This document shows, in pieces, positions 25,329 through 33,208 of a stretch of 64,000 bases of DNA. The stretch covers positions 484-64,483 of the forward strand of contig DKZG01000033.1 of the NCBI GenBank assembly GCA_002493595.1, in the 5' to 3' direction. The notes below the pieces were generated by a model. It did no database searches and was not told where the DNA came from. It worked only from the letters and a program-made list of their open reading frames with translations. The translations under genes were made by a program, and so were the position numbers. How positions within the stretch are numbered: position 1 is the stretch's first letter; each line of letters starts with the position of its first letter. The stretch is from Ruminococcaceae bacterium UBA7080. GTDB taxonomy: Bacteria; Bacillota; Clostridia; Oscillospirales; Acutalibacteraceae.

Positions 25329-25329
25329 T

Positions 25330-26058
25330 ATGAAAAAGATAGATGCTCATTCACATATCGGTGATTTCGGCGGCTGGGCAGGTGTTGCCTTCACAAAGGA
25401 AAAGCTCATAGAGCAAATGCGTAAGTATGATATAGAGAAAACGTTTCTTACCGGTGCATCCTTTCGTGGGAATGCTGCTGTTGCGGATGCGTTTCAATCC
25501 TATCCGGATAAAGTAGTTCCCTTTGTCTGGATTAATCCGATGCTTGATCCTGTTGAGAAAAAGCTGGACCAATATATAAATCAAGAAGGCTTTGCCGGAA
25601 TCAAAATGCAGCCCCTCTTTGATTCATTTGTAGCGGATGATCCTATTGTTTATCCCGTAATGGATTTTGCGAGAGCATATGATGTACCTGTTTTTATTCA
25701 CTGTGGCCATCCGCCCTATTCTTTGCCGTGGAGCATTGCCTTGCTTGCTGAGCAGTATCCTGATGTGAAGGTTACAATGATACATATGGGTCATGGGCAT
25801 GGAGTTTATATTGATGCATCTATAAAAATGGCAAAAAGATACGGTAATCTTTATCTTGAAATGAGCGGTATGCCGATGGGCTGCAAAATAAAAGAGGCAT
25901 ATGAAACAGTAGGCAGTGACCGAATTATGTTTGGTATTGATGCGCCGTTTCATCATCCTACCGTTGAGATACAAAAAGTGCTTACCTGCGGACTTGATGA
26001 AAAAGCACAGCAGGATGTTTTTTATAATAATGCAAAAAAACTTTTAAAAATACAGTAA
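25330..26058 (+). CDS. Amidohydrolase-family metal-dependent hydrolase
   Basis: This is a 242-residue TIM-barrel hydrolase of the Amidohydro_2/TatD-like superfamily. The N-terminal metal motif HSH lies in KKIDAHSHIG (residues about 6-8). Other candidate metal ligands are GIKMQP near residue 80, FIHCGH near residue 120, TMIHMGHGHG near residue 147 and the Asp in MFGIDAPFHHP near residue 203. It begins one base after the S-component stop, so the pair is co-translated. This suggests that it processes the transported compound, but the substrate is unknown. Confidence 0.85.
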   Translation: MKKIDAHSHIGDFGGWAGVAFTKEKLIEQMRKYDIEKTFLTGASFRGNAAVADAFQSYPDKVVPFVWINPMLDPVEKKLDQYINQEGFAGIKMQPLFDSFVADDPIVYPVMDFARAYDVPVFIHCGHPPYSLPWSIALLAEQYPDVKVTMIHMGHGHGVYIDASIKMAKRYGNLYLEMSGMPMGCKIKEAYETVGSDRIMFGIDAPFHHPTVEIQKVLTCGLDEKAQQDVFYNNAKKLLKIQ

Positions 26059-26090
26059 TTACAGGACTTAAAAATACGCTTGAAAGCAGG

Positions 26091-26136
26091 CACGGCAGTG
26101 CGCAATTTTTCATTGCACACTGCCGTGTTTTTATCT
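26091..26136 (+). terminator. Terminator between convergent operons
   Basis: CACGGCAGTG (26091-26100) pairs with CACTGCCGTG (26118-26127) over a 17-nt interior that itself contains TGCG/TTGCA pairing, followed by TTTTTAT. Confidence 0.88.
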
Positions 26137-26150
26137 ATTAGGCTTTAACC

Positions 26151-26315
26151 TTAATGCATTATAGTATCTTTATGTTTTAATGCATTTTCATAATATTCAC
26201 GCGGGGTTTGGTAAATCCCCTTTTTTATAAGAGTTTCCTGCAAAACATTTTCTACATGTTCACCGTCAACATCAAACATATCGCAAAATGTTTTTATAAG
26301 CTCGGAATAAGTCAT
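26151..26315 (-). CDS. Small conserved-looking protein, 54 residues, end of the nifS-thiI operon
   Basis: The reading frame starts MTYSELIKTF, is acidic in the first half and basic/aromatic in the second, and ends KHKDTIMH. The start ATG lies 3 bp after the stop of the sortase-like gene, and AGAGAGGT just before it overlaps that gene's end. Good ribosome site, tight spacing and a following terminator support a real gene. No family is recognised; predicted to be helical and soluble. Confidence 0.7.
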   Translation of the reverse strand: MTYSELIKTFCDMFDVDGEHVENVLQETLIKKGIYQTPREYYENALKHKDTIMH

Positions 26316-26318
26316 TAG

Positions 26319-27476
26319 CTACCTCTCTTTTTTTGAACTGAAATCGTCTATTGTTTTCTGAAGAATTGTTTCATTTTCAGCATCATCTGTTATGATGATT
26401 TCAGGATACCATTTTTTTGAAAATCTGTACGGATTTTTCAGATTTTGCTCATCATAGATTATTTGTTGATAACGAATGTCATCTGCGGCTTTTGCCTTAG
26501 CAACAGCTTTTTCGCTGCTGTTTTCACAAAGCACCCCAACGATAACAAATCGAAAATCCTTCTTGTAATCCGTGGGGCATGAAACAGTAAGCAAAATATC
26601 ATTTCCTGTTATATTTATATTTGTGCTGTAAAGAAATCTGTTATCAAGTCTGGATGAAAATTCTCTGACAGAGTCACTTGTCATCTTTTCCGTAACATTG
26701 TATGGAAAAATATATCCGTCATCATCCTCAGCTTTTGTATTTGTATAAAATGCACCCACGATTTTAAAATTATATTCTTCAAATAAATCTGAATATTTTA
26801 TGAAACCGTTTGACTCGTTATATGATTCAGCTGTTGAATAATGCTTTTCAAGCTCCTTGCTGTCGGAATAAACAACATAGTTAAAACGGGTGGCGCCCTT
26901 TTCTGTTGCCTGAGCGGATAAAGGTTTTTTATTATCGCTGCTGACAGCACCTTTAAGGTGAATATCTTCTATTTCAATATAACCGACAGTGTCAGGATTT
27001 TTGCCTAAAATATCACAATATTTTTCAAGCATACCTACGCGGAAGGTTACATTTGGATATTTTTCTTCATATGGTTTAAGATATGCGCTTTTTGATTGTT
27101 TGACAGCAAAGGAGATGCCGAATATAATTGCTGCTGCAGCAATTATGCAGACAAGGGCAATAAGAACCTTTTTGTTAAATACAGCATGTTTGATTTTAAT
27201 CATTGCAGCGTGTATTTTGTCTTTTTGTTTTGCTCTTTTTTCAGCCCTTTCATTTTGGATAGCGTCAAGCTCTTCGGGAGTTTTAGCAGCTTTTTTTCGC
27301 TTTTCTTTTCGTGATTTATGACTGCTTTTTTCATCGTTGTCGCTTTTTGCAAAGTCAATTATATCTTCTCTTCGCTTTGGCGGTTCTAATGGTTCAACAG
27401 GCGTATTTTCACGATTTTCCCTTCGTGCTTTAAAATCAGAGAGAATTTCCTCAATACTGTCTTTATTATCGTTCAT
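26319..27476 (-). CDS. Class B sortase-like membrane protein lacking the catalytic His
   Basis: This is a 385-residue protein. Residues 1-100 are a charged cytosolic tail, 103-125 a transmembrane helix, and 135-345 an extracellular domain with sortase B features: the strand-helix segment GFIKYSDLFEEYNFKIVGAFYT, and LLTVSCP...DFRFVIVGVL, which aligns with the LSTC...RFVVVA active-site region (Cys300, Arg309 retained). The usual catalytic His of the YGHN segment is replaced: the equivalent positions read YSDS (203-206). Transpeptidase activity is therefore doubtful. The N-terminus IEEILSDFKARRE resembles that of the YerB protein at 35139. It overlaps thiI by one base. Confidence 0.72.
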   Translation of the reverse strand: MNDNKDSIEEILSDFKARRENRENTPVEPLEPPKRREDIIDFAKSDNDEKSSHKSRKEKRKKAAKTPEELDAIQNERAEKRAKQKDKIHAAMIKIKHAVFNKKVLIALVCIIAAAAIIFGISFAVKQSKSAYLKPYEEKYPNVTFRVGMLEKYCDILGKNPDTVGYIEIEDIHLKGAVSSDNKKPLSAQATEKGATRFNYVVYSDSKELEKHYSTAESYNESNGFIKYSDLFEEYNFKIVGAFYTNTKAEDDDGYIFPYNVTEKMTSDSVREFSSRLDNRFLYSTNINITGNDILLTVSCPTDYKKDFRFVIVGVLCENSSEKAVAKAKAADDIRYQQIIYDEQNLKNPYRFSKKWYPEIIITDDAENETILQKTIDDFSSKKER

Positions 27477-28648
27477 TATCTTATAATCACCTTTTTAGCA
27501 TTATTAATTGCATCATCCATAAGCGTGTCAAGATTTTTAATATTACTTTCGGCCCTGATGACATCATCAAGATGCGGCTTCGTTTTAGGATGCTTGGGAG
27601 TGAATACGGTGCAACAGTCTTCATAAGGTTGGATAGACGTTTCAAAAGTATCAATTTTTCTTGAAACGGCAATAATTTCCTCCTTATCCATACCGATGCA
27701 CGGCCTGAAAACAGGCATATGAACAGCACAGTCCGTGCATGCAAGAGCAAGCATGGTCTGACTTGCTACCTGACCGACACTTTCACCGGTTATAAGCGCA
27801 CTGCAATTCTGTGTCTTAGCTATTTTTTCGGAAATCATCATCATAATTCTTCTCATAATTATTGTGAAATATTCCTCCGGGCAAAGGTCACGTATTGCCT
27901 CCTGAATTTTTGTGAACTCAACAACATACGTTGTTATGACACCCGAGTATTTTGCCACCTTTTTAAGCAGGTCCATAACCTTTATTTCAGCAAGCTCGGA
28001 TGTATAAGGCGGAGAAGCAAAATGAATAGCACAAAGCTCAATGCCTCTTTTTGCCATCATATATGCAGCCACAGGTGAATCAATTCCGCCGCTGATAAGT
28101 ATGCCGGCTCTGCCGCTGGTACCTGTTGGCATGCCGCCGGCACCTTTTATATTATTGCCGCGTACAAAGGCGTATTTTTCCCGCACTTCAATGGTTACAA
28201 TAATATCGGGATTGTGAACATCCACCTTAAGATTGTGAAATTTTGAAAGAAGGTATCCCCCCATTTCCCTACAGATTTCAGGGGACTTCATTGGGAATTT
28301 TTTATCTGAGCGTTTTGCTTCTACCTTAAAGGTTGAGGCATCCTCAAGTTGCTCCTGTAGATATTCTTCTGCTGTGGTTTTGATAATATTAAAATCCTTT
28401 TCGCACACACAGGCACGTGAAAGTGCAGCAATGCCGAATACTTTTGACAGTCTCTCAACGGCGTCATCAAGGTCGATATTATCATCAATAGGGTCAACCA
28501 TAATTGTTGACTGACTTTTTGTATATTCAAATTTTCCTAAATCACAGAGACGCTTTTTCATATTCTTAATCAGAATATCTTCAAAGGTATTTCGATTGAG
28601 CCCTTTGAGAGCAAGCTCTCCGTTTTTTATCAGTATAATTTCTTTCAT
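27476..28648 (-). CDS. thiI: tRNA 4-thiouridine synthase ThiI
   Basis: ThiI uses sulfur from a cysteine desulfurase to make 4-thiouridine at tRNA position 8; in some bacteria it also supports thiazole synthesis. The 390-residue protein has an N-terminal ferredoxin-like/THUMP region (about 1-165) and a PP-loop ATPase domain with SGGIDSPVAAYMM near residue 185. There is no C-terminal rhodanese domain, as in Bacillus ThiI, so sulfur must come directly from a partner. That partner, the NifS-like gene, sits immediately upstream with a 1-bp gap. Confidence 0.95.
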   Translation of the reverse strand: MKEIILIKNGELALKGLNRNTFEDILIKNMKKRLCDLGKFEYTKSQSTIMVDPIDDNIDLDDAVERLSKVFGIAALSRACVCEKDFNIIKTTAEEYLQEQLEDASTFKVEAKRSDKKFPMKSPEICREMGGYLLSKFHNLKVDVHNPDIIVTIEVREKYAFVRGNNIKGAGGMPTGTSGRAGILISGGIDSPVAAYMMAKRGIELCAIHFASPPYTSELAEIKVMDLLKKVAKYSGVITTYVVEFTKIQEAIRDLCPEEYFTIIMRRIMMMISEKIAKTQNCSALITGESVGQVASQTMLALACTDCAVHMPVFRPCIGMDKEEIIAVSRKIDTFETSIQPYEDCCTVFTPKHPKTKPHLDDVIRAESNIKNLDTLMDDAINNAKKVIIR

Positions 28649-28649
28649 T

Positions 28650-29801
28650 TTACAAACTCCGGGGATGTTTATTTATTAAATCGGTTAATGCATTGACAAG
28701 AAGGTCAATTTCCTCCTTATTATTATATCTGCCAAAGCTTATGCGTATGCTTTTGTCAAGAGTTTCATCATCAAGGCCCATTGCAGATAGTACATGGCTT
28801 TTTTTGCCCTTTGCACAGGCTGAACCGTTGCTTACATATACATTGTAATTGGATGAAAGCTCCTGAAGTATCGTTTGGCTACGCATAAAGGTGGGAATAT
28901 AAATATTGATAATATACGGTGATGCATGTTCATTGTTATTGAATTTCAGCCCGCTTATTTTTTTTAGCTGCTGCCTTGCATATGCATTCAGTTCAGCAAT
29001 ATGTTGCTTTTGCTCGGCTATAGGTGCAAGGGCTTTAACAGCTGCACCGAAGCCGGCGATAAGCGGAGTGCTTTGTGTACCCGGTCGGAGTCTTTTTTCC
29101 TGTTCTCCGCCGAATACACGGGCAAAATTCTGGTCTGTCAGGTTAGCGTCTTTATTGATATAAAGTGCACCGATACCTTTAGGTCCATGTATTTTATGAG
29201 CTGATACCGTTATCATATCCGCACCGAGCTTTTTTGCATTTATATTAACTTTGCCGTATGCCTGCACGCAGTCAATGTGAATTAAAGCCGGTGCGCCTGA
29301 CCTTTTTACGGCACGTTTAATTGAGTCAACGGGCATAACAGTGCCCACCTCATTGTTAATATACATCATGGAAACGAGGACAGTTTCACTGTTTACCGCA
29401 TCAAAAAGCTGCTCTTTCGTGATATTGCCCTGTTTATCGGGTTTAAGGTAAATAACCTCAAATCCTTCTTTTTCCAGCTGCTGAGCACTTTGCAAAACGC
29501 TTTCATGCTCAATAGCAGTTGTAACAATTCTTTTGCCTTGTCTTTTTTTTGCCTTTGCAGCACCGAAAAGAGCAAGGTTATTTGCTTCTGTACCACCCGA
29601 TGTAAAAATGATTTCTTCGCTGTTTACACCGAGCGACTGTGCAATTTGTGTTCTGGCAAGTAGAATTTCCTTCATTGCATGAATGCCGAGATTGTGAAGA
29701 CTTGAAGGATTCCCCCAGTTGTTTTCCAGCATGTTTGCAACTGCATTTATGCAGTCGCTGCAAGGTTTTGTTGTTGCTGAATTGTCAAGATAAGCTGTCA
29801 T
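28650..29801 (-). CDS. Cysteine desulfurase (NifS/IscS family)
   Basis: This PLP enzyme takes sulfur from cysteine as a persulfide and passes it on. The 383-residue protein shows the N-terminal YLDNSATT, TSGGTEANNLA near residue 70, the PLP Lys in SAHKIHGPKGIGALY near residue 203, and the persulfide Cys in SNGSACAKGKKSHVL near residue 325. The operon position, 1 bp before thiI and overlapping the HAD-Nudix gene by 4 bp, makes it the dedicated sulfur donor for tRNA thiolation, as with NifZ-ThiI in Bacillus. Confidence 0.95.
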   Translation of the reverse strand: MTAYLDNSATTKPCSDCINAVANMLENNWGNPSSLHNLGIHAMKEILLARTQIAQSLGVNSEEIIFTSGGTEANNLALFGAAKAKKRQGKRIVTTAIEHESVLQSAQQLEKEGFEVIYLKPDKQGNITKEQLFDAVNSETVLVSMMYINNEVGTVMPVDSIKRAVKRSGAPALIHIDCVQAYGKVNINAKKLGADMITVSAHKIHGPKGIGALYINKDANLTDQNFARVFGGEQEKRLRPGTQSTPLIAGFGAAVKALAPIAEQKQHIAELNAYARQQLKKISGLKFNNNEHASPYIINIYIPTFMRSQTILQELSSNYNVYVSNGSACAKGKKSHVLSAMGLDDETLDKSIRISFGRYNNKEEIDLLVNALTDLINKHPRSL

Positions 29802-30973
29802 AAATTTTTAAGCTCCTTAAGCTTGAATATGCCTGCAATCGTTTTTGCGTCTTTTATTTCACCACTCATTATTTTTGAAACACATTCGCCAAGGGACATT
29901 CTGATTACATCAAGATATTCGTCATCGTCGAGTTCCTGTTCGCCAAAGGTTAAATCGGTAGCACAAAACAGGTGTATAATCTCCCCGCAGTAGCCCGGAG
30001 TGGGATATATTTCGCCCATAGATTCAAAGTGCACAGCGGATGCTCCGCATTCCTCTCGAAATTCGCGTATGCCCGCTTCTCTGATATCTTCACCCTTTTC
30101 AAGCTTTCCTGCCGGAAGTTCATAAATTGTCTCTTTGTATGGATATCTGAACTGCCTGACCAGTAGAACTTCGTTGTTTTCAGTCAGCGCTGCTATTGCA
30201 ACACCGCCGGGATGATCCACCACCTCACGTTCAACTTCCGTGCCGTCAACAAGTGTTGCTTTGTCAGTATGTACGGTGATAATGCGTCCGTTAAATATTC
30301 CCTGAACCTCTTCTGTTTGCTCAAAAAAACCAAGGGCAATTGCTTCGATATCTTCAATTTTTTCAGCAATAAATTTAGCACCGGCTTCAATGTGCTCAAA
30401 CCTTGTGCCATATCCCCAAAGTACTCCTGCTGAGTCAATGTGATTGGCCTTTGCCCCTTCAATGTCATATTTTTTATCGCCCACCATAAGGCAAGCGTTT
30501 CCTGAAATATTCAGATTTTTTTGACATCTGGCAATAATGCTGGTTTTAGACTCACAGTCAGCGGTAAAGGTGACTCCGCAGATTGTGTCAAAATAGGATT
30601 TGATTCCGAAATGTTCAAGCAGGGTTTCAATATAATCCTGAGGCTTTGAAGATGCAATGCCAATCTTAATATTATCTTTTTTTAGGGCGATTAAAAGCGC
30701 CTTGATGCCGTCGTACAATTTGCTTTCGAAAACACCTTTGTTGGTATAGCGTTCACGGAATTTTTTTACAAGCTCATCTGCCCTCACTGCATCGGCACCG
30801 AATTTTTCCTGAAAAGTGATAAGCAGCGGAGGCCCGATAAAAAAGGTAAGTTCCTCATAGTTCGGGCAATTGTAACCAAAAGCTTCAAGTGCATATTTTG
30901 CACTTTTTAAAATACCCTCTCCGGTATCACATATTGTTCCGTCAAAGTCGAAAATTACCGCACTGTATCTCAT
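29798..30973 (-). CDS. Fusion of a HAD phosphatase and a Nudix (ADP-ribose pyrophosphatase-like) hydrolase
   Basis: One 391-residue frame carries two enzymes. Residues 1-215 are a HAD phosphatase of the phosphoglycolate phosphatase group: motif I DFDGTICDT, motif II IASSKP near residue 106, Lys near 142 and motif IV GDKKYDIEGAK near 162. Residues about 220-391 are a Nudix hydrolase with the box GKLEKGEDIREAGIREFREECGA and the preceding RQFRYPY common in ADP-ribose pyrophosphatases. The hydrolysis products of the second domain could be substrates of the first, but this is inference. It overlaps its neighbours by 4 bp on both sides. Confidence 0.92.
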   Translation of the reverse strand: MRYSAVIFDFDGTICDTGEGILKSAKYALEAFGYNCPNYEELTFFIGPPLLITFQEKFGADAVRADELVKKFRERYTNKGVFESKLYDGIKALLIALKKDNIKIGIASSKPQDYIETLLEHFGIKSYFDTICGVTFTADCESKTSIIARCQKNLNISGNACLMVGDKKYDIEGAKANHIDSAGVLWGYGTRFEHIEAGAKFIAEKIEDIEAIALGFFEQTEEVQGIFNGRIITVHTDKATLVDGTEVEREVVDHPGGVAIAALTENNEVLLVRQFRYPYKETIYELPAGKLEKGEDIREAGIREFREECGASAVHFESMGEIYPTPGYCGEIIHLFCATDLTFGEQELDDDEYLDVIRMSLGECVSKIMSGEIKDAKTIAGIFKLKELKNL

Positions 30974-31359
30974 ATGCCGTTTACCCTTTCCATAAACTTA
31001 TTTTTAAATACAACAAATCTTTCAATTGTACCTTTGCCGATAATTCTGTCTTGATCATCCTTGGCAATGACCGAAAAGAACAGCTTTCTGCCTTCTGCTT
31101 TTTCCAGAACAGCGTGTGCAGAAATTTTTGTGCCGATACCGCTTGCCTTGTCGTGGCTGGCGCTGACATGTATTCCGACCGTGGTCTCACCTTCATCAAG
31201 CAGGGGCTCGCAGGCAAGGCAGGTTGCTTCTTCCATAAGTGCCAGCATCATTGGTGTCGCAAAAACATCAAGATTACCGGATTTAACAAGTTTAGCTGTA
31301 TTTTCTTTCTTTACTTGGGTATAGCTGTCAGCATACAGCCCGTTTACAAATTCCTTCAT
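30970..31359 (-). CDS. Hot-dog thioesterase, FlK-like
   Basis: This 129-residue single-domain hot-dog protein resembles the fluoroacetyl-CoA thioesterase FlK group. The catalytic-type residues are visible: Thr in FATPMMLALMEEA, the Glu of MEEA and the His in HVSASHDKAS. General members hydrolyse small acyl-CoA esters; the real substrate here is unknown. It is the first gene of the minus-strand operon that runs through HAD-Nudix, NifS and ThiI to the 54-residue protein. The ribosome site is GAGGTG. Confidence 0.85.
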   Translation of the reverse strand: MKEFVNGLYADSYTQVKKENTAKLVKSGNLDVFATPMMLALMEEATCLACEPLLDEGETTVGIHVSASHDKASGIGTKISAHAVLEKAEGRKLFFSVIAKDDQDRIIGKGTIERFVVFKNKFMERVNGI

Positions 31360-31402
31360 AATAAAAGTGCACCTCAGGCAATTTTTGCATTATTATTTTA
31401 AT

Positions 31403-31431
31403 ATTATATCATATTTTTTTAATATATACAA
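31403..31431 (-). promoter_or_regulatory. Promoter of the thioesterase-to-thiI operon
   Basis: On the minus strand TTGTAT (31426-31431) and TATAAT (31403-31408) are 17 bp apart. Confidence 0.6.
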
Positions 31432-31482
31432 TATAAAACAATTGTGGTACAATAATACAAACAGATTGAAGGGACGGCACTT

Positions 31483-32238
31483 ATGATAGAGGATAAAAAA
31501 CGAATTCATATGCTTGACGAGATAAGGGGCTTTGCGATTATCTGTATGATTGTGCATCACACCTTTTTGGATGTAGGTGATGTGCTTGGATTGGCGTGGG
31601 GTTATAAGGTTTTTGATGCATTGTGCGTGGTTCAGCCGATTTTTTGGGCTGCTTTTATTGTTATTTCCGGTATATGCTCAAGACTGTCAAGAAATACCGT
31701 AAAGCGTGGAGCAATTGTTCTCGCCGGCGGTGCAGTTATAACCCTTGTAACGGCAGTAATTATGCCGCTTTTAGGCTTCACAGGAGCGGAAATCTATTTT
31801 GGTATTTTGCATTGTCTTGGTGTGTGCATGATGATTACAGGCCTTCTTATGCCGCTGTTTAAAAAGTTTGATTACAGAGCAGGCGCTGCAGTGTCACTGC
31901 TGTTGTTTTTGTTTTTTTGCGGTATTGAAAGCAGAAAGCTTTGCTTTGGTTTTATCACGCTTCCGGATAAACTTTACAGCTATAATGCATTTGCTGCACT
32001 GGGCTTTCACAGCAATACTTTTCACAGTGCTGATTATTTTCCTGTTTTACCATGGATATTTGTTTTTATCTTTGGTTTTTTTATCGGCAAGCTTGCAGAG
32101 GATGAAAAACTGCCTAAGCCTATGTATGAAAAACACAGCAAATTTTTGTCTGCTGTAGGCAGAAACAGTCTTTGGATTTATCTGGCACATCAGCCGATAA
32201 TATATATTATTATGATGCTGATTTCCATTTTGATATAA
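31483..32238 (+). CDS. Integral membrane acyltransferase-like protein (HGSNAT catalytic domain / DUF1624)
   Basis: This is a 251-residue protein with seven or eight hydrophobic segments. The N-terminal RIHMLDEIRGFAIICMIVHHTFLDV matches the heparan-alpha-glucosaminide N-acetyltransferase catalytic family, whose members move acyl groups across a membrane onto sugars; the HH pair near residue 25 is typical. GILHCLGVCMMITGL near residue 108 and WIYLAHQPIIY near the C-terminus are further family marks. In bacteria the acceptor is unknown, perhaps a wall or surface glycan. It stands alone with a terminator behind it. Confidence 0.86.
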   Translation: MIEDKKRIHMLDEIRGFAIICMIVHHTFLDVGDVLGLAWGYKVFDALCVVQPIFWAAFIVISGICSRLSRNTVKRGAIVLAGGAVITLVTAVIMPLLGFTGAEIYFGILHCLGVCMMITGLLMPLFKKFDYRAGAAVSLLLFLFFCGIESRKLCFGFITLPDKLYSYNAFAALGFHSNTFHSADYFPVLPWIFVFIFGFFIGKLAEDEKLPKPMYEKHSKFLSAVGRNSLWIYLAHQPIIYIIMMLISILI

Positions 32239-32266
32239 GTTTCTCAAAATAGCAATAACAAAAATT

Positions 32267-32322
32267 AAACGCATCTCATAGAATAAATGGTGATAAGCCG
32301 TATTTCCGTGAGATGCGTTTTC
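32267..32322 (+). terminator. Terminator after the acyltransferase gene
   Basis: AAACGCATCTCA (32267-32278) pairs with TGAGATGCGTTT (32309-32320) across a 30-nt loop, then TTTTC. Confidence 0.7.
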
Positions 32323-32397
32323 AATTGTTGGCATTGGTGGAACTATTCCTTTAAAATAGCCATTGCTGTATCAATTGTGGTATAGGGCAGTGGCCGG

Positions 32398-32721
32398 CTA
32401 TTCAAGTTTCAGCCACTGCTCATTTGCCTGTTTAACTGAATAATAGCTATATGAAAGGAATTTGTTAACGATGTCCCTGGCGGTTTTTAGGTGTCTGCTG
32501 ACTGTTGGCTGTGACAGTTTCAGCTCACGTGCAATTTCAGCCTGGCTTTTACCGAAAATGTAAAACATTCTCAGGCAAAGATTCTGCCTTTGGGTGAGTT
32601 CGTTTTCAATTATAAGAGGAAGCACCTTGGAAATTGATTTAACGAGTATTCTCTGTTCATCGAAACCATTATCCTCAAAAACATTTTTATCACTCATATA
32701 TTCTTCAACAAAATTAATCAT
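32398..32721 (-). CDS. Sigma region-4-like helix-turn-helix protein
   Basis: This is a 107-residue protein. The central part (about 42-92) reads as sigma-70 region 4: LTQRQNLCLRMFYIFGKSQAEIARELKLSQPTVSRHLKTARDIV. There is no region 2, so it cannot recognise a -10 on its own and is more likely an activator or an anti-sigma-type regulator. GAGGAGG overlaps the end of the upstream 68-residue gene. Proteins of this kind occur in prophages and conjugative elements, but no other element genes are present. Upstream lies a promoter with a LexA-like box. Confidence 0.78.
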   Translation of the reverse strand: MINFVEEYMSDKNVFEDNGFDEQRILVKSISKVLPLIIENELTQRQNLCLRMFYIFGKSQAEIARELKLSQPTVSRHLKTARDIVNKFLSYSYYSVKQANEQWLKLE

Positions 32722-32723
32722 AC

Positions 32724-32930
32724 TTATACCTCCTCATCATAATAGCAGGAAAGCAAAGACGAAACTCTTTTGCATTCACAAGCCATATCGTAATAAATTT
32801 TAAGTCTTCTTCTGAGCAGTACAAGGTCTTGTCCGCTGTAAATGCAAAGCAGTGGGCGAAGTCCGTCCATTTTTGCGCAGATTGCTTTGTACTGCCCCTC
32901 GTATTCACGAGCCAATTCATTGATAGTCAT
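32724..32930 (-). CDS. Small protein, 68 residues, first gene of the SOS-box operon
   Basis: The frame begins MTINELAREYEGQYKAICAKMDGL, is predicted all-helical with a charged RRRLKIYYDMACECKR segment, and ends DEEV. AGAAGGAC lies before the ATG. It ends 2 bp before the start of the region-4-like gene, whose ribosome site lies inside its last codons, so the two are translationally coupled. No family is recognised. A partner or co-regulator of the downstream protein is a reasonable guess. Confidence 0.7.
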   Translation of the reverse strand: MTINELAREYEGQYKAICAKMDGLRPLLCIYSGQDLVLLRRRLKIYYDMACECKRVSSLLSCYYDEEV

Positions 32931-32968
32931 ATTGCTGTCCTTCTTTCTTTTTAATTTGATGATAGACT

Positions 32969-33000
32969 AAAAAGCAGCAGCCGGTTAATTCTGCTTTTTT
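32969..33000. terminator. Hairpin in the leader of the 68-residue gene (attenuator candidate)
   Basis: AAAAAGCAG (32969-32977) pairs with CTGCTTTTT (32991-32999). On the minus strand it falls between the promoter at 33040-33068 and the ATG at 32930, with five T residues behind the stem, so it could attenuate the operon. On the plus strand it could also stop read-through. Confidence 0.5.
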
Positions 33001-33039
33001 ATTGTCTTTGCCGATAGTTTGATGCTATCTTCAAGCTAT

Positions 33040-33068
33040 ATATTATACAAACGAATGTTCATAGTCAA
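33040..33068 (-). promoter_or_regulatory. Promoter with LexA-like box
   Basis: On the minus strand TTGACT (33063-33068) and TAATAT (33040-33045) are 17 bp apart. The spacer holds TGAACATTCGTTTG (33048-33061), which fits the Firmicute SOS box CGAACRNRYGTTYG except at two or three positions. LexA bound here would occlude the promoter. Confidence 0.55.
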
Positions 33069-33173
33069 TGTGCTTTGAGACTAATGTCCCTAAAGTGAAA
33101 CATTAGAAAAATTTTTTTGTTACGCGAAAACACAAATACTTGTTAAGATGTATAAAAAATATCAGCAATACTA

Positions 33174-33202
33174 TTGACAAATTATGCAATATCTACTATA
33201 AT
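33174..33202 (+). promoter_or_regulatory. Strong sigma-A promoter of the small RNA
   Basis: TTGACA (33174-33179), a 17-bp spacer and TATAAT (33197-33202), both perfect consensus, place initiation near 33209. Confidence 0.85.
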
Positions 33203-33208
33203 ACAGTT

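Noticed and set aside
32398..32930. Prophage or conjugative element
   Set aside because: Only two small regulator-like genes are present; no integrase, structural or mobilisation genes and no attachment repeats were seen.
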